Positions 44,111 through 62,015 are shown, counted from the stretch's first letter. The stretch is DNA of 64,000 nt from Glycomyces xiaoerkulensis (GCF_002798405.1 NZ_PGGV01000038.1:124001-188000); one strand, 5' to 3'. Notes: generated by a model from the letters alone, not told the origin. Numbers and translations: made by a program.

Positions 44111-44839
44111 CATGCGCCGCTGCGCTCCTCTGCGACCGGCGGCGAAAAAGTCGGCCGAGTCCGCGTCACCTTCCGGGCCCGGACTCGTTCTACCGGTGAA
44201 GCCGTCGCCCCGAGCGGTGCGAACCGGTCGGCCCGTGAGACCGAACGCGGGTCCCGAGCCCGCCCGGAGCGCGGCGCCGGTGCCGAGACCGCGGCGACGC
44301 AACGGCGCCGAGCACGATCGGACGACGGCGGTCCGAGCCGCGGAGGGGACGGCTCGGACCGCCGCTCCGCCGTCCGGACGCCGACGATGTTTGGGCGGCA
44401 CCGGCGCGGATACTCCCCGAACGACCCAGCGCACGGGGTCCGCGCCGGATTGAGGGCGACGGCGCGGCCCCGCCGTCCGGTCCGCCGGTCGGTGCGGGGC
44501 GGACGGAGCCGGATGCGTTCGGCGCCAGTCCGATCCCGCAAGCGCTGGGACTTTCAGCGTCGTGCTTCGTCCGGTCCTGCGAACGAACGCACCGCAACGC
44601 ATTCGACGCTTGACTTGACGAAGTGTGACTCGATCCTGCAAACTGGTGGCTCAGGCGCCGCAACGTGGCGCGGGTAACGTGCAATTCCGGGTGCCCCTCC
44701 AGAAGCACCACCGCGCGGGACCCGCCCGGCGCCGACCGAATGAGGCCCCACGGCCAGGCAGGATCGACCCAGAGTTGGGAGGAGCTTCGGCAGCCCAGGA
44801 GATCGCCGTCACTACTGACCCCGCCGACTCGGCGGGGAG
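44111..44839. other. 729-base stretch without a supported gene, with a long hairpin
   Basis: Open frames here are short and of repetitive, Arg/Pro-rich composition in all directions, so none is called. The notable structure is a 14-bp perfect stem (44326-44339 with 44351-44364) capped by a further CGGACG/CGTCCG pair (44319-44324 with 44371-44376). TTGACG (44615-44620) and CAAACT (44639-44644) 18 bases apart may be an upstream rpoB promoter. CCCCGCC/GGCGGGG at 44819-44837 is a hairpin just before the main -35 box. Confidence 0.5.
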
Positions 44840-44868
44840 TTGACAGTTGCCGAAGCTTACACTAGGCT
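44840..44868 (+). promoter_or_regulatory. rpoB-rpoC promoter
   Basis: TTGACA (44840-44845), exactly 17 bases, TAGGCT (44863-44868): a near-consensus housekeeping promoter about 205 bases before the rpoB start. Confidence 0.88.
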
Positions 44869-44874
44869 ATTAAT

Positions 44875-45078
44875 TTGCGCTGCCTCCTTCACGCTCTTTT
44901 TTGACGCGGTGAGGGTCGTGGACGGTGGGGAATCCAGGTATCGACGCTTGAGCGCTCGCGCGCCGCACGTGACCGTGCGACCGATGCCCGCCCCGGCTGT
45001 TCGCGCCGATCCCGCTTCGTTGTCGTGACCTTGGCATGCGCCGGCCGCAGCAAACTCAGGTCCTCGGAAGGACGAATC
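44875..45078 (+). promoter_or_regulatory. rpoB leader
   Basis: About 200-base untranslated leader with a CTTTTTTGACG stretch near 44897-44906. Weak pairing only; nothing assignable beyond a leader. Confidence 0.4.
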
Positions 45079-48510
<3,432 letters not shown>

Positions 48511-48518
48511 CGTCGAGT

Positions 48519-48541
48519 GAGGGCGGTCAGAAGCCGCCCTC
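48519..48541 (+). repeat. Hairpin between rpoB and rpoC
   Basis: 8-bp stem GAGGGCGG/CCGCCCTC with a 7-base loop in the 79-base gap; no T-run, so likely a processing or stability element. Confidence 0.45.
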
Positions 48542-48589
48542 GCCCACGTCTCATCCAAGCCTGAAGAGAACATCAAGGGGAAGAGTTCA

Positions 48590-52474
<3,885 letters not shown>

Positions 52475-52500
52475 AGCAGATCCCCAGCCGATCCCGACGG

Positions 52501-52549
52501 CTGAACGATGAGGGGCCGAGCGCGCAGCGCTCGGCCCCTCATCGTTCAG
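52501..52549. terminator. rpoC terminator, 23-bp perfect stem
   Basis: Arms 52501-52523 and 52527-52549 pair perfectly around a 3-base loop. No T-run follows. Such symmetry makes it active on both strands. Confidence 0.85.
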
Positions 52550-52573
52550 GGGGCTTTCCAACCCGGGCATGGA

Positions 52574-52590
52574 GCATGTAAAATACATGC
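52574..52590 (+). promoter_or_regulatory. VapBC operator and leaderless promoter
   Basis: GCATGTA-AAA-TACATGC is a perfect palindrome ending at the base before the ATG. TAAAAT (52579-52584) inside it ends 6 bases before the start codon, so operator, -10 box and start codon overlap. Confidence 0.75.
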
Positions 52591-52848
52591 ATGGTGAACA
52601 TTCAAGTGCGCGACGTCCCGGAGGAGGTCAGGGATTCGCTTGCTGCTGCGGCGAAGGCGCGCGGCCAGTCCATGCAGGCGTATCTTCTCGGGCTGTTGGA
52701 AGAAGGCGCGCGCCGAACCCGCAGCATCGCGATGCTGAAGCGACTCGATCGGATGGGCGGGGGTTACAGCGGGGAGGACTCGAATGCCGCCGATGAGATA
52801 GCGGCGCAGCGAGCCGAGCGGGACCTTCGCAATCAGGGTGATGCATGA
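52591..52848 (+). CDS. vapB: VapB/FitA-like antitoxin
   Basis: 85 residues: a ribbon-helix-helix head (VNIQVRDVPEEVRDSLAAAAKARG, SMQAYLLGLLEEGARR) and an acidic, basic-mixed tail to wrap the toxin. It starts leaderless within the palindrome that it presumably binds, so autoregulation is expected. The stop overlaps the toxin start (ATGA). Confidence 0.88.
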   Translation: MVNIQVRDVPEEVRDSLAAAAKARGQSMQAYLLGLLEEGARRTRSIAMLKRLDRMGGGYSGEDSNAADEIAAQRAERDLRNQGDA

Positions 52849-53240
52849 TCGTCATCGACTCGTCGCTGCTGGTGGAAGCGTTGTCCAGCGATGATGGGCG
52901 GAGTCATCGGGCTCGCACGCTGCTCTCCGAGGATCCGGCTTGGCACGCTCCCGACCATCTCTCGGTTGAAGTCACCTCGGCGATTCGCGGGAGAGTCCTC
53001 GGTAAGAAGATCACGCTGGAGCGGGCCGAATTCGCCTTGGCGACCCTCCGCGAAATGCCGATCGTGCATTCATCGTGGCACGAAATCGCCGATCGGGCAT
53101 GGAGCCTGAGGGACAACATGACTCCCTATGACGCCGCCTTCATCGCATTGGCGGAGCGTCTCGACTGCCCGGTGGTGACAACCGACCGGAAGCTCGCAGA
53201 TTGCCCGCTCCGGCGGTGCGAAGTTCAAGTGATCGATTGA
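52845..53240 (+). CDS. vapC: VapC toxin, PIN-domain ribonuclease
   Basis: 131 residues. PIN acidic residues are Asp5 (MIVIDSSLLVEAL), the Glu of LSVEVTSAIRGR, Asp of MTPYDAAFIALAERL and Asp of VVTTDRKLA. PIN toxins of this family cut specific RNAs, often tRNA. The ATG overlaps the antitoxin stop by 4 bases. Placed between rpoC and rpsL. Confidence 0.9.
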   Translation: MIVIDSSLLVEALSSDDGRSHRARTLLSEDPAWHAPDHLSVEVTSAIRGRVLGKKITLERAEFALATLREMPIVHSSWHEIADRAWSLRDNMTPYDAAFIALAERLDCPVVTTDRKLADCPLRRCEVQVID

Positions 53241-53257
53241 GCGGCTACGGAGGGATA

Positions 53258-53407
53258 ATGACGGTTCACATCACAGTTCGCGTGCGCAAAGACGGTCGAG
53301 TAACGGTGCCGAAGGCGGTTCGTGAAGCGCTGAGCCTCGGCGTCGGCGACCTCGTCCGGTTCCCGATCCATGAGGATGGAACGGTCGCCGTGCGCAAGAG
53401 TTCCTGA
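53258..53407 (+). CDS. AbrB/MazE-like DNA-binding protein
   Basis: 49 residues with the swapped-hairpin AbrB fold: ITVRVRKDGRVTVPKAVREAL and LVRFPIHEDGTVAVRK. GGAGGG is just before the ATG, 17 bases after VapC. Such small proteins are antitoxins or transition-state regulators; no toxin follows in this direction, so it may be an orphan. Confidence 0.65.
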   Translation: MTVHITVRVRKDGRVTVPKAVREALSLGVGDLVRFPIHEDGTVAVRKSS

Positions 53408-53431
53408 CTCGGGTGTCAGTGGCGCCATACG

Positions 53432-53569
53432 CTACCGCCGTTCTGCCTCGGGCTCCAGGCCGTCTCCGGTGATGCGGTCCCAGAGCTCGGCGTCCTCCGA
53501 GGCGTACCACTCTTCCCAGGCGGCCTGGTACTGGTTCTCGAGCTTCGTTTCGCCGACGGGTTCGGTCAT
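53432..53569 (-). pseudogene. MazE-like antitoxin remnant (C-terminal part)
   Basis: 45-codon frame, ENQYQAAWEEWYASEDAELW then DRITGDGLEPEAERR, which matches the acidic toxin-wrapping end of MazE-like antitoxins as I remember them (the typical AAWEEW and DAELW words). The N-terminal ribbon-helix-helix half is missing and no start with that half exists upstream. GGGAG lies 9 bases before the ATG, so it might still be a small expressed protein. Confidence 0.45.
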
Positions 53570-53610
53570 GTGCAGATGCTCCCGATTCTTCGCCGGAAGT
53601 TCAACCGCAA

Positions 53611-53616
53611 TAGGAT
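53611..53616 (+). promoter_or_regulatory. Leaderless -10 box of the small membrane protein
   Basis: TAGGAT ends 6 bases before the GTG at 53623. Confidence 0.55.
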
Positions 53617-53622
53617 GGGCGC

Positions 53623-53994
53623 GTGTTGTGGGCGCAGGAGGGGTACGCGGTGCGGCATCCCGAGGATCCGGATCCGGTCGAGTCGACCAAGATCGTGGCC
53701 GCCTTCACCCTGGCGGTGCTGGCGGTGGTGTTCTCGCCGTTCGTCGGGGGCGCGGTGCCGGCGCTGCTGGCGCTGCTGCTGGCGCGGCAGGCCGAGGCCG
53801 AGATCCGGGACTCCGAGGGCTTCCTGCTCGGCGGGCGCCGGCTGCCGCTCATCCGGCGGCTGTGCTGGATCGCGCTGGGGATCGCCGCGGCGGTGGTGGT
53901 CGCGATCCTGCTGGTCTGGATCGTGGGCCTGGCCCGATCGGCGGGGGAGCCGAGCTTCGAGGGCGAGATAGCCCTGTCCCGGCTCGGAGGGTGA
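53623..53994 (+). CDS. Small two-helix membrane protein
   Basis: 123 residues. An acidic head (HPEDPDPVESTK), two hydrophobic helices (about 24-53 and 80-104) joined by a charged loop (ARQAEAEIRDSEGFL), and a short outer or cytoplasmic tail. It resembles DUF4190-type small membrane proteins in layout; no family is certain. Apparently leaderless. A hairpin follows at 54009-54043. Confidence 0.65.
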   Translation: MLWAQEGYAVRHPEDPDPVESTKIVAAFTLAVLAVVFSPFVGGAVPALLALLLARQAEAEIRDSEGFLLGGRRLPLIRRLCWIALGIAAAVVVAILLVWIVGLARSAGEPSFEGEIALSRLGG

Positions 53995-54008
53995 GGCGCG
54001 ATACCCTC

Positions 54009-54043
54009 GGAACGGGGCGGCCCCCTCGCTGGGCCGCCGTTCC
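54009..54043 (+). terminator. Hairpin after the small membrane protein
   Basis: Stem of 5 + 8 bp with a 2-base bulge (GGAAC, GGCGGCCC with GGGCCGCC, GTTCC) and a CCTCGCT loop. Confidence 0.6.
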
Positions 54044-54158
54044 AGGAGCTAAGATAGAACACGGTGTGTCTACCGCACCGAGCGGACGACGCAGTGCCCG
54101 ATCGCCCCGGAATGTTCCGTGACTTCGAACACGGACGCCTTGCGGGCCGAAATCGGCT

Positions 54159-54187
54159 TTGACGCAGTTCGTTAGGCTAGGTAGGCT
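54159..54187 (+). promoter_or_regulatory. str operon (rpsL) promoter
   Basis: TTGACG (54159-54164), 17 bases, TAGGCT (54182-54187). A second TAGGCT overlaps the spacer (54173-54178). The transcript would begin near 54194, about 390 bases before rpsL. Confidence 0.8.
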
Positions 54188-54193
54188 TCTCCC

Positions 54194-54581
54194 TTGTGCC
54201 TGGACACCGCTTTGAGCGGCATGGTGGCCCTGTCTACTCCGGCAGCTCGGTCCCCGTGAGAGCCAGGCCAGGTTGCGTGCCTGCAAGGCGGCTGCTCCCA
54301 TTAGGCGGCCCGCCTGGCGTCATCGGCACGCACACCCTCCAATTGGGGGCTTCGTGAATATTGGCTCCGATAGTCAGTCTCGCCAGAGATCACACTCACG
54401 AACGCGTCTGAACCTGCCCTAGCGGCGAAGTTCGCTTCGCCGAAGGCTGTTCTGAGTCCGGAGAGGCGCGACACGCCCGAACGCGGGGGACGGGAACCCG
54501 CTCGAGAGAGCGGGGCTTTCAGATGACGCCGCCACGACAGGAATACGCAACCAGCAACCATGTTGAGAGGGGTTCGGCTCA
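54194..54581 (+). promoter_or_regulatory. Long structured leader of the str operon
   Basis: About 388 bases without an obvious gene. It contains a hairpin with an 8-bp stem and a UUCG tetraloop (54423-54442) and a 7-bp hairpin with a GAGA tetraloop (54497-54514), both very stable RNA shapes. Autoregulation by S7 or S12 or a processing role is possible. Confidence 0.55.
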
Positions 54582-54953
54582 GTGCCAACCATCCAGCAGT
54601 TGGTCAGAAAGGGTCGCAAGACCAGGACCAGCAAGAACAAGACGCCCGCGCTGAAGGGCAGCCCGCAGGCGCGCGGCGTGTGCACCCGCGTGTACACGAC
54701 CACGCCCAAGAAGCCCAACTCGGCCATGCGCAAGGTCGCCCGCGTCCGGCTCATGAACGGCACCGAGGTCACCGCCTACATCCCCGGTGTCGGCCACAAC
54801 CTGCAGGAGCACTCCATCGTGCTCGTCCGCGGCGGCCGCGTCCGCGACCTGCCCGGCGTCCGCTACAAGGTCATCCGCGGCGCGCTCGACACGCAGGGCG
54901 TCCGCGATCGCAAGCAGGCTCGCAGCCGTTACGGCGCCAAGAAGGAGAAGTAG
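54582..54953 (+). CDS. rpsL: 30S ribosomal protein S12
   Basis: 123 residues, a key decoding-centre protein. The streptomycin-related loops are [11 protein letters not shown] (Lys43 normal) and [11 protein letters not shown], where position 88 is Arg rather than the usual Lys (codon CGC). K88R is a known streptomycin-resistance change in Mycobacterium tuberculosis. The rest fits the family. GAGAGGGG is 9 bases before the GTG. Confidence 0.97.
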   Translation: MPTIQQLVRKGRKTRTSKNKTPALKGSPQARGVCTRVYTTTPKKPNSAMRKVARVRLMNGTEVTAYIPGVGHNLQEHSIVLVRGGRVRDLPGVRYKVIRGALDTQGVRDRKQARSRYGAKKEK

Positions 54954-54957
54954 ACAC

Positions 54958-55428
54958 ATGCCACGCAAAGGCCCCGCGCCCCGCCGGCCGCTGACTGCTG
55001 ACCCGGTCTACAACTCGGTGCTGGTGACCCAACTCATCAACAAGGTCCTCAAGGACGGCAAGCGCCGCCTCGCCGAGCGCATCGTCTACGAGGCGCTCGA
55101 GAACTGCCGCCAGAAGGCCGACGCCGAGCCGGTGGTCGTCCTCAAGCGCGCCCTCGACAACGTGAAGCCGACCCTCGAGGTCCGCTCCCGCCGCGTCGGC
55201 GGCGCCACCTACCAGGTCCCGGTGGACGTGCGCCCGCAGCGCGCCACCACCCTGGGTCTGCGCTGGCTGGTCGGGTTCGCCCGCGACCGTCGCGAGAAGA
55301 CCATGGTCGAACGGCTGACCAACGAGGTCCTGGACGCCTCCAACGGCCTCGGCGCCGCGGTCAAGAAGCGCGAGGACACCCACAAGATGGCCGATTCCAA
55401 CAAGGCATTCGCCCACTACCGCTGGTAG
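54958..55428 (+). CDS. rpsG: 30S ribosomal protein S7
   Basis: 156 residues, standard length: [42 protein letters not shown] and the loop [20 protein letters not shown]. It begins assembly of the 30S head and in other bacteria represses the str operon. Starts 5 bases after rpsL. Confidence 0.97.
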   Translation: MPRKGPAPRRPLTADPVYNSVLVTQLINKVLKDGKRRLAERIVYEALENCRQKADAEPVVVLKRALDNVKPTLEVRSRRVGGATYQVPVDVRPQRATTLGLRWLVGFARDRREKTMVERLTNEVLDASNGLGAAVKKREDTHKMADSNKAFAHYRW

Positions 55429-55452
55429 TGGTCACACTCGAAGAAGGCAATC

Positions 55453-57558
55453 GTGGCTAAAAAAGCTAACGCCGCCCTGGCCAAGCTCCGCAACATCGGC
55501 ATCATGGCGCACATCGACGCCGGCAAGACGACCACCACCGAGCGCATCCTGTATTACACCGGCGTGTCGCACAAGATCGGTGAGGTCCACGACGGCGCCG
55601 CGACCATGGACTGGATGGCGCAGGAGCAGGAGCGCGGCATCACCATTACGTCCGCCGCCACCAAGTGCGAGTGGGACGACCACATCATCCAGATCATCGA
55701 CACGCCCGGCCACGTCGACTTCACCGTCGAGGTCGAGCGGTCCCTGCGCGTTCTGGATTCCGCGATCGCCGTCTACGACGGTGTCGCGGGCGTGGAGCCG
55801 CAGACGGAGAACGTGTGGCGGCAGGCCGACAAGTACAGCGTTCCGCGCATGTGCTTCGTCAACAAGCTCGACCGCACCGGCGCGAACTTCTTCCGCTGCG
55901 TCGAGATGATGCAGGAGCGCCTCAGTTCCAACACCGCGGTGCTGCAGCTCCCGATCGGGCTCGAGTCCGACTTCATCGGCGTCGTCGACCTGGTCGAAAT
56001 GAACGCCAAGGTGTGGCGGGGCGAGACCGGCCTCGGTGAGAAGTACGAGGTCGAATCGATCCCGGCGGACCTGGCCGACCAGGCCGATGAGTACCACGAG
56101 AAGCTCATCGAGACGCTGTCGGACATCGACGACGAGCTCGCCGAGAAGTACCTCGAGGGCGACCGGATCTCGGCCGAGGAGATCAAGTCCGCGATCCGCA
56201 AGGGCACGATCGCCAACGAGATCAACCCGGTGCTGTGCGGTACGGCGTTCAAGAACAAGGGCGTCCAGCCGCTGCTCGACGCCGTCGTCGACTACCTGCC
56301 GAGCCCGCTCGACGTGCCGGCGATCCAGGGGACCCTCACCGACAACGAGACCCCGGTCGAGCGCCACGCCGACGTCGACGAGCCGTTCAGCGCCCTGGCG
56401 TTCAAGATCCAGACCGACAAGCACCTCGGCCGCCTCACCTACGCCCGCATCTACTCGGGCACGGTCGCCACCGGCACTCAGGTCATGAACTCGACCAAGA
56501 GCCGCAAGGAGCGCATCGGCAAGATCTACCAGATGCACGCCAACAAGCGCGAGGAGCGCTCGGAGGCGCAGGCCGGCGACATCATCGCCATCCAGGGTCT
56601 GAAGCAGACGACCACCGGCGACACGCTCACCGACTCGAGCAGCCAGGTCATCCTGGAGTCGATGATCTTCCCCGAGCCGGTCATCGACGTGGCCATCGAG
56701 CCCAAGTCGAAGGCCGACCAGGACAAGCTGGCCACCGCCATCCAGCGCCTCGCCGAGGAGGACCCGACGTTCCGGGTCCAGACCGACGAGGAGACCGGCC
56801 AGACGGTCATCTCCGGCATGGGCGAGTTGCACCTCGACATCCTGGTCGACCGCATGAAGCGGGAGTTCAACGTCGAGGCCAACATCGGCAAGCCGCAGGT
56901 GGCCTACCGGGAGACGATCACCAAGCGGGTCGAGAAGGTCGAGTTCCTGCACAAGAAGCAGACCGGTGGCTCCGGCCAGTTCGCCCGCGTCATCGTGAAC
57001 CTCGAGCCGCTCGACATGAAGTCGAACGAGGACGAGGTGTTCGCCTTCGACGACAAGATCACCGGAGGCCGGATCCCGCGCGAGTACATCCCGTCGGTCA
57101 AGGACGGCGCGGCGGACGCGCTGGAGGACGGCATCGTGGCGGGCTACCCGCTGGTGGGCGTGAAGATGGAGCTGACCGACGGTCAGTACCACGAGGTCGA
57201 CTCCTCGGAGATGGCGTTCAAGATCGCCGGCAAGATGGTGCTGAAGGAGGCCGCCAAGCGGGCGAAGCCGGTGCTGCTCGAGCCGATGATGGCCGTCGAG
57301 GTCATCTGCCCCGAAGAGAACATGGGTGATGTGATCGGCGACATCAACTCCAGGCGCGGCCTGGTCCAGGAGATGGGCGAGCGGGGCAATGACCGCACGG
57401 TCACCGCTCAGGTGCCGCTGTCCGAGATGTTCGGCTATGTCGGGGACCTCCGGTCGAAGACGGCCGGCCGCGCGAACTACTCAATGCAGTTCGACACCTA
57501 CGCCGAAGTCCCGGCGAACGTCGCCAAGGAGATCATCGCCAAGGCGACAGGCGAGTAA
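55453..57558 (+). CDS. fusA: Elongation factor G
   Basis: 701-residue translational GTPase that drives translocation. P-loop [35 protein letters not shown] and [11 protein letters not shown] are the G motifs; [16 protein letters not shown] and EYIPSVKDG belong to domains III-IV. GAAGAAGG precedes the GTG. Cotranscribed with rpsL-rpsG. Confidence 0.98.
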   Translation: MAKKANAALAKLRNIGIMAHIDAGKTTTTERILYYTGVSHKIGEVHDGAATMDWMAQEQERGITITSAATKCEWDDHIIQIIDTPGHVDFTVEVERSLRVLDSAIAVYDGVAGVEPQTENVWRQADKYSVPRMCFVNKLDRTGANFFRCVEMMQERLSSNTAVLQLPIGLESDFIGVVDLVEMNAKVWRGETGLGEKYEVESIPADLADQADEYHEKLIETLSDIDDELAEKYLEGDRISAEEIKSAIRKGTIANEINPVLCGTAFKNKGVQPLLDAVVDYLPSPLDVPAIQGTLTDNETPVERHADVDEPFSALAFKIQTDKHLGRLTYARIYSGTVATGTQVMNSTKSRKERIGKIYQMHANKREERSEAQAGDIIAIQGLKQTTTGDTLTDSSSQVILESMIFPEPVIDVAIEPKSKADQDKLATAIQRLAEEDPTFRVQTDEETGQTVISGMGELHLDILVDRMKREFNVEANIGKPQVAYRETITKRVEKVEFLHKKQTGGSGQFARVIVNLEPLDMKSNEDEVFAFDDKITGGRIPREYIPSVKDGAADALEDGIVAGYPLVGVKMELTDGQYHEVDSSEMAFKIAGKMVLKEAAKRAKPVLLEPMMAVEVICPEENMGDVIGDINSRRGLVQEMGERGNDRTVTAQVPLSEMFGYVGDLRSKTAGRANYSMQFDTYAEVPANVAKEIIAKATGE

Positions 57559-57606
57559 TCGGATCGGGAGGGCAAGCCCGTCTTCCCGCCCGTGAACCCA
57601 CCTGTG

Positions 57607-57623
57607 GCCGGTGCATCACCGGC
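57607..57623 (+). repeat. Hairpin between fusA and tuf
   Basis: GCCGGTG-CAT-CACCGGC, perfect 7-bp stem, in the 120-base gap. No T-run; a processing or partial terminator is possible, and tuf may have its own promoter in the AT-rich bases 57637-57665. Confidence 0.4.
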
Positions 57624-57678
57624 GACGCAATGGGTCAGTTAAGTCAAACCAGATTTATTCAGTCCACAGGAGGACGAA

Positions 57679-58872
<1,194 letters not shown>

Positions 58873-58880
58873 GACCGCGA

Positions 58881-58919
58881 ACCGGGGCGACCCATCCGCT
58901 GGGTCGCCCCGGTGCTTTG
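58881..58919 (+). terminator. tuf terminator
   Basis: 14-bp perfect stem (58881-58894 with 58900-58913), 5-base loop, then CTTTG. Confidence 0.88.
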
Positions 58920-58967
58920 CTTCCACAGGTACATACGCGTAACCTGCCCCACTGTCCGCGCCCCGGA

Positions 58968-58997
58968 TTACCGCGCAATAGCGGGGACCTGCATAAT
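58968..58997 (+). promoter_or_regulatory. S10 operon promoter
   Basis: TTACCG (58968-58973), 18 bases, CATAAT (58992-58997). The transcript would start near 59004, about 220 bases before rpsJ. Confidence 0.5.
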
Positions 58998-59003
58998 AGG
59001 GAG

Positions 59004-59223
59004 GTTGCGTTCGCATCAGCCCGCCGTTGGCGACCGCTGATGCTCACGCCCGGCCCGCGGGCCCAAGTAGGCACAGCGCCGAGAGGGACCGTTCACGGCG
59101 GGCAGGCGGGCGAGCCAAGACACCCGGATCAGGTACCCCTGTGTCCGAAACCGTGCCCGAGCTCGCGACACGCCCGACCGCGTGGAGCGGTCTGAACAGC
59201 CAATTTACGTTAGGTAAGGAACC
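59004..59223 (+). promoter_or_regulatory. S10 operon leader
   Basis: About 220-base leader with several GC-rich inverted stretches; no L4-type S10 leader motif can be recognised by eye. Confidence 0.35.
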
Positions 59224-59532
59224 ATGGCGGGACAGAAGATCCGCATCAGGCTGAAAGCCTACGACCACGAGGTCGTGGACTCCTCGGCCCGCAAGATCGT
59301 GGAGACGGTCACCCGCACCGGAGCTGACATCGCCGGGCCGGTGCCGCTGCCGACCGAGATCAACCGCTTCTGCGTGATCCGGTCGCCGCACAAGTACAAG
59401 GACTCTCGCGAGCACTTCGAGATGCGTACGCACAAGCGCCTCATCGACATCCTCGAGCCGACCCCCAAGACGGTCGACTCGCTGATGCGACTCGACCTGC
59501 CGGCGGGCGTCGACATCGAGATCAAGCTGTAG
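59224..59532 (+). CDS. rpsJ: 30S ribosomal protein S10
   Basis: 102 residues, standard: [42 protein letters not shown] and VDIEIKL at the end. Also the NusE partner of NusB in rRNA antitermination. First gene of the S10 operon; TAAGGA lies just before the ATG. Confidence 0.98.
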   Translation: MAGQKIRIRLKAYDHEVVDSSARKIVETVTRTGADIAGPVPLPTEINRFCVIRSPHKYKDSREHFEMRTHKRLIDILEPTPKTVDSLMRLDLPAGVDIEIKL

Positions 59533-59540
59533 GGGCACCA

Positions 59541-60194
59541 ATGGACAGGCAGATCAAGGGAATCCTGGGCACCAAGCTCGGCATGACCCAGGTGTGGGAC
59601 GAGAACGGCCGCGCCGTGCCCGTCACGGTGGTGCAGGCCGGCCCGTGCGTCGTCACCCAGATTCGCAAACCCGACGTCGACGGTTACTCGGCCGTGCAGC
59701 TGGGCTTCGGCGACGTCAAACTCAAGAACGTCACCAAGCCGATCAAGGGCCACTTCGAGAAGGCCGGCGTCGCGCCGCGGCGCCACCTGGTCGAGATCCG
59801 GACCACCGACGCGGCCGACTACGAGCTCGGCCAGACCATCGAGGCCACGACCTTCGCCGCCGGCGATCTGGTCGACGTCACCGGCACGACCAAGGGCAAG
59901 GGCTTCGCCGGCGTCATGAAGCGCCACAACTTCGGCGGCCACGGTGCCAGCCACGGCACCCACAAGGTCCACCGCGCGCCCGGCGCGATCGGCGGCTGCG
60001 CCACGCCCGGACGCGTGTTCAAGGGCATGAACATGGCCGGCCGCATGGGCGGAGTCCGCCAGACCACGCAGAATCTGCGCATCCAGGCGGTCGACGCCGA
60101 GCGCGGACTCCTGCTCATCGTCGGCGCCGTCCCCGGCTCCAAGAACGGCACGGTGCTCGTCCGCAGCGCAGTGAAGCAGGTGGTCACCCAATGA
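59541..60194 (+). CDS. rplC: 50S ribosomal protein L3
   Basis: 217 residues with [42 protein letters not shown] and the central loop GRMAGRMGG-like stretch [16 protein letters not shown] near the peptidyl-transferase centre. Starts 8 bases after rpsJ. Confidence 0.98.
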   Translation: MDRQIKGILGTKLGMTQVWDENGRAVPVTVVQAGPCVVTQIRKPDVDGYSAVQLGFGDVKLKNVTKPIKGHFEKAGVAPRRHLVEIRTTDAADYELGQTIEATTFAAGDLVDVTGTTKGKGFAGVMKRHNFGGHGASHGTHKVHRAPGAIGGCATPGRVFKGMNMAGRMGGVRQTTQNLRIQAVDAERGLLLIVGAVPGSKNGTVLVRSAVKQVVTQ

Positions 60195-60841
60195 GCCTCG
60201 AAATCAACGTCAAGGACGCCTCCGGCAAGGCGACCGGGAAGGCCATCGCCCTCCCCGAGCGGATCTTCGATGTAGAGCCGAACATCCCGCTGATGCACCA
60301 GGTGGTGACCGCGCAGCAGGCCGCGGGCCGCTCGGGCACGGCGAACACCAAGACCCGCGGCGAGGTTCGCGGCGGCGGCAAGAAGCCTTACCGCCAGAAG
60401 GGCACCGGCCGCGCCCGCCAGGGCTCGATCCGCGCCCCGCAGTTCGCCGGCGGCGGCACCGTGCACGGCCCCAAGCCGCGCTCGTACGCCGAGCGCACAC
60501 CCAAGAAGATGAAGGCCGCCGCGCTCGCGGGCGCGCTGACCGACCGTCTTCGCAGCGAGCAGTTGCACGTCATCACCTCCTTCATCGACGAAGAGAAGCC
60601 GAAGACCAAGGCCGCCAAGGCCGCGCTCGGCGCGGTCACCGAGTCGGCCAAGGTCCTGGTGGTGCTCGCCCGCGACGAGGAGACCGCGCGGCTCAGCCTG
60701 CGCAACCTCCCCGAGGTCCACCTCCTCGACTGGGGCCAGCTCAACACCTACGACGTGCTCAACAACGAGGACATCGTCTTCAGCGAGGCCGCCCTCGAGG
60801 CGTTCATCGCTGACCGGACCGAGCAGGAGGCCGCGGCATGA
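60191..60841 (+). CDS. rplD: 50S ribosomal protein L4
   Basis: 216 residues: [39 protein letters not shown] in the exit-tunnel loop, and the globular end. Macrolide-related residues in the loop look ordinary. ATG overlaps the rplC stop by 4 bases. Confidence 0.97.
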   Translation: MSLEINVKDASGKATGKAIALPERIFDVEPNIPLMHQVVTAQQAAGRSGTANTKTRGEVRGGGKKPYRQKGTGRARQGSIRAPQFAGGGTVHGPKPRSYAERTPKKMKAAALAGALTDRLRSEQLHVITSFIDEEKPKTKAAKAALGAVTESAKVLVVLARDEETARLSLRNLPEVHLLDWGQLNTYDVLNNEDIVFSEAALEAFIADRTEQEAAA

Positions 60842-61152
60842 GCGAAGTGAGAGTCGCCGACCCGCGCGACATCATCATCAAGCCGGTCATCTCGGAGAAG
60901 ACCTACACCCTCCTGGGCGAGGGCAAGTACACCTTCGAGGTCGACCCGCGCGCCAACAAGAGCCACATCAAGATCGCCATCAAGCAGATCTTCGGGGTGG
61001 ACGTCAAGAGCGTCAACACCCTCAACCGCGAAGGGAAGCGCAAGCGGACCCGCAGCGGTTGGGGCCAGCGCAAGAGCGTCAAGCACGCGATCATCACCGT
61101 CGAGGGCGACCCCGGTCGCCTGGGTGAGATCTTCGGCGGACAGATCTCGTAG
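60838..61152 (+). CDS. rplW: 50S ribosomal protein L23
   Basis: 104 residues: [37 protein letters not shown] and [12 protein letters not shown]. It sits at the tunnel exit and binds SRP and trigger factor. Overlaps the rplD stop by 4 bases. Confidence 0.97.
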   Translation: MSEVRVADPRDIIIKPVISEKTYTLLGEGKYTFEVDPRANKSHIKIAIKQIFGVDVKSVNTLNREGKRKRTRSGWGQRKSVKHAIITVEGDPGRLGEIFGGQIS

Positions 61153-61170
61153 GGACGCAGGAGAGAAGAC

Positions 61171-62013
61171 ATGGCCATTCGCAAGTACAAGCCGACGACG
61201 CCAGGCCGGCGCGGCTCCAGCGTCTCCAAGTTCGACGAGATCACGCGGTCGACGCCGGAGAAGTCGCTGGTGCGCCCGCTGACCAAGTCCGGCGGCCGCA
61301 ACAACTCGGGCAAGATCTCGACCCGCCACCGCGGGGGCGGCCACAAGCGCCGCTACCGGGTGATCGACTTCCGGCGCCACGACAAGGACGGCGTGCCGGC
61401 GAAGGTTGCTCACATCGAGTACGACCCGAACCGCACCGCGAACATCGCGCTGCTGCACTACGCCGACGGCGAGAAGCGCTACATCCTGGCCCCCAGGGGG
61501 GTCAAGCAGGGCGACCGGGTCGAGAGCGGCGCCGGAGCCGACATCAAGTCGGGCAACGCGATGGAGCTGCGCTTCATCCCGGTCGGTACCACCGTCCACG
61601 CCGTGGAGCTCAAGCCCGGCGGCGGGGCGGCCCTGGGCCGCAGCGCCGGCGCCTCGATCCAGTTGCTCGCCCGCGAGGGCAAGTACGCGCACCTGCGCAT
61701 GCCCTCCGGGGAGATCCGCCTGGTCGAGTCCAGTTGCCGCGCCACGATCGGCGAGGTCGGCAACGCCGAGCAGACCAACATCAGTTGGGGCAAGGCCGGC
61801 CGCATGCGCTGGAAGGGCTGGCGGCCGACCGTCCGCGGTGTCGTCATGAACCCGGTCGACCACCCGCACGGGGGCGGCGAGGGCCGCACCTCCGGTGGGC
61901 GCCACCCGGTGAACCCGAAGGGCAAGCCCGAGGGGCGCACCCGGAGGAAGAACCACCCGAACGACCGGCTGATCGTCCGCCGTCGCCACGCCAACCGGAA
62001 GCGGGGTAAGTAA
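61171..62013 (+). CDS. rplB: 50S ribosomal protein L2
   Basis: 280 residues with the signatures [19 protein letters not shown] and the C-terminal [29 protein letters not shown] (His in the catalytic-site region). GAGAGAAG precedes the ATG. Confidence 0.98.
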   Translation: MAIRKYKPTTPGRRGSSVSKFDEITRSTPEKSLVRPLTKSGGRNNSGKISTRHRGGGHKRRYRVIDFRRHDKDGVPAKVAHIEYDPNRTANIALLHYADGEKRYILAPRGVKQGDRVESGAGADIKSGNAMELRFIPVGTTVHAVELKPGGGAALGRSAGASIQLLAREGKYAHLRMPSGEIRLVESSCRATIGEVGNAEQTNISWGKAGRMRWKGWRPTVRGVVMNPVDHPHGGGEGRTSGGRHPVNPKGKPEGRTRRKNHPNDRLIVRRRHANRKRGK

Positions 62014-62015
62014 GC

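Noticed and set aside
44190-44711. 173-residue minus-strand frame before rpoB
   Set aside because: Arg/Ser/Pro-biased, no ribosome site and no similarity to any family I can name; likely chance in GC-rich DNA.
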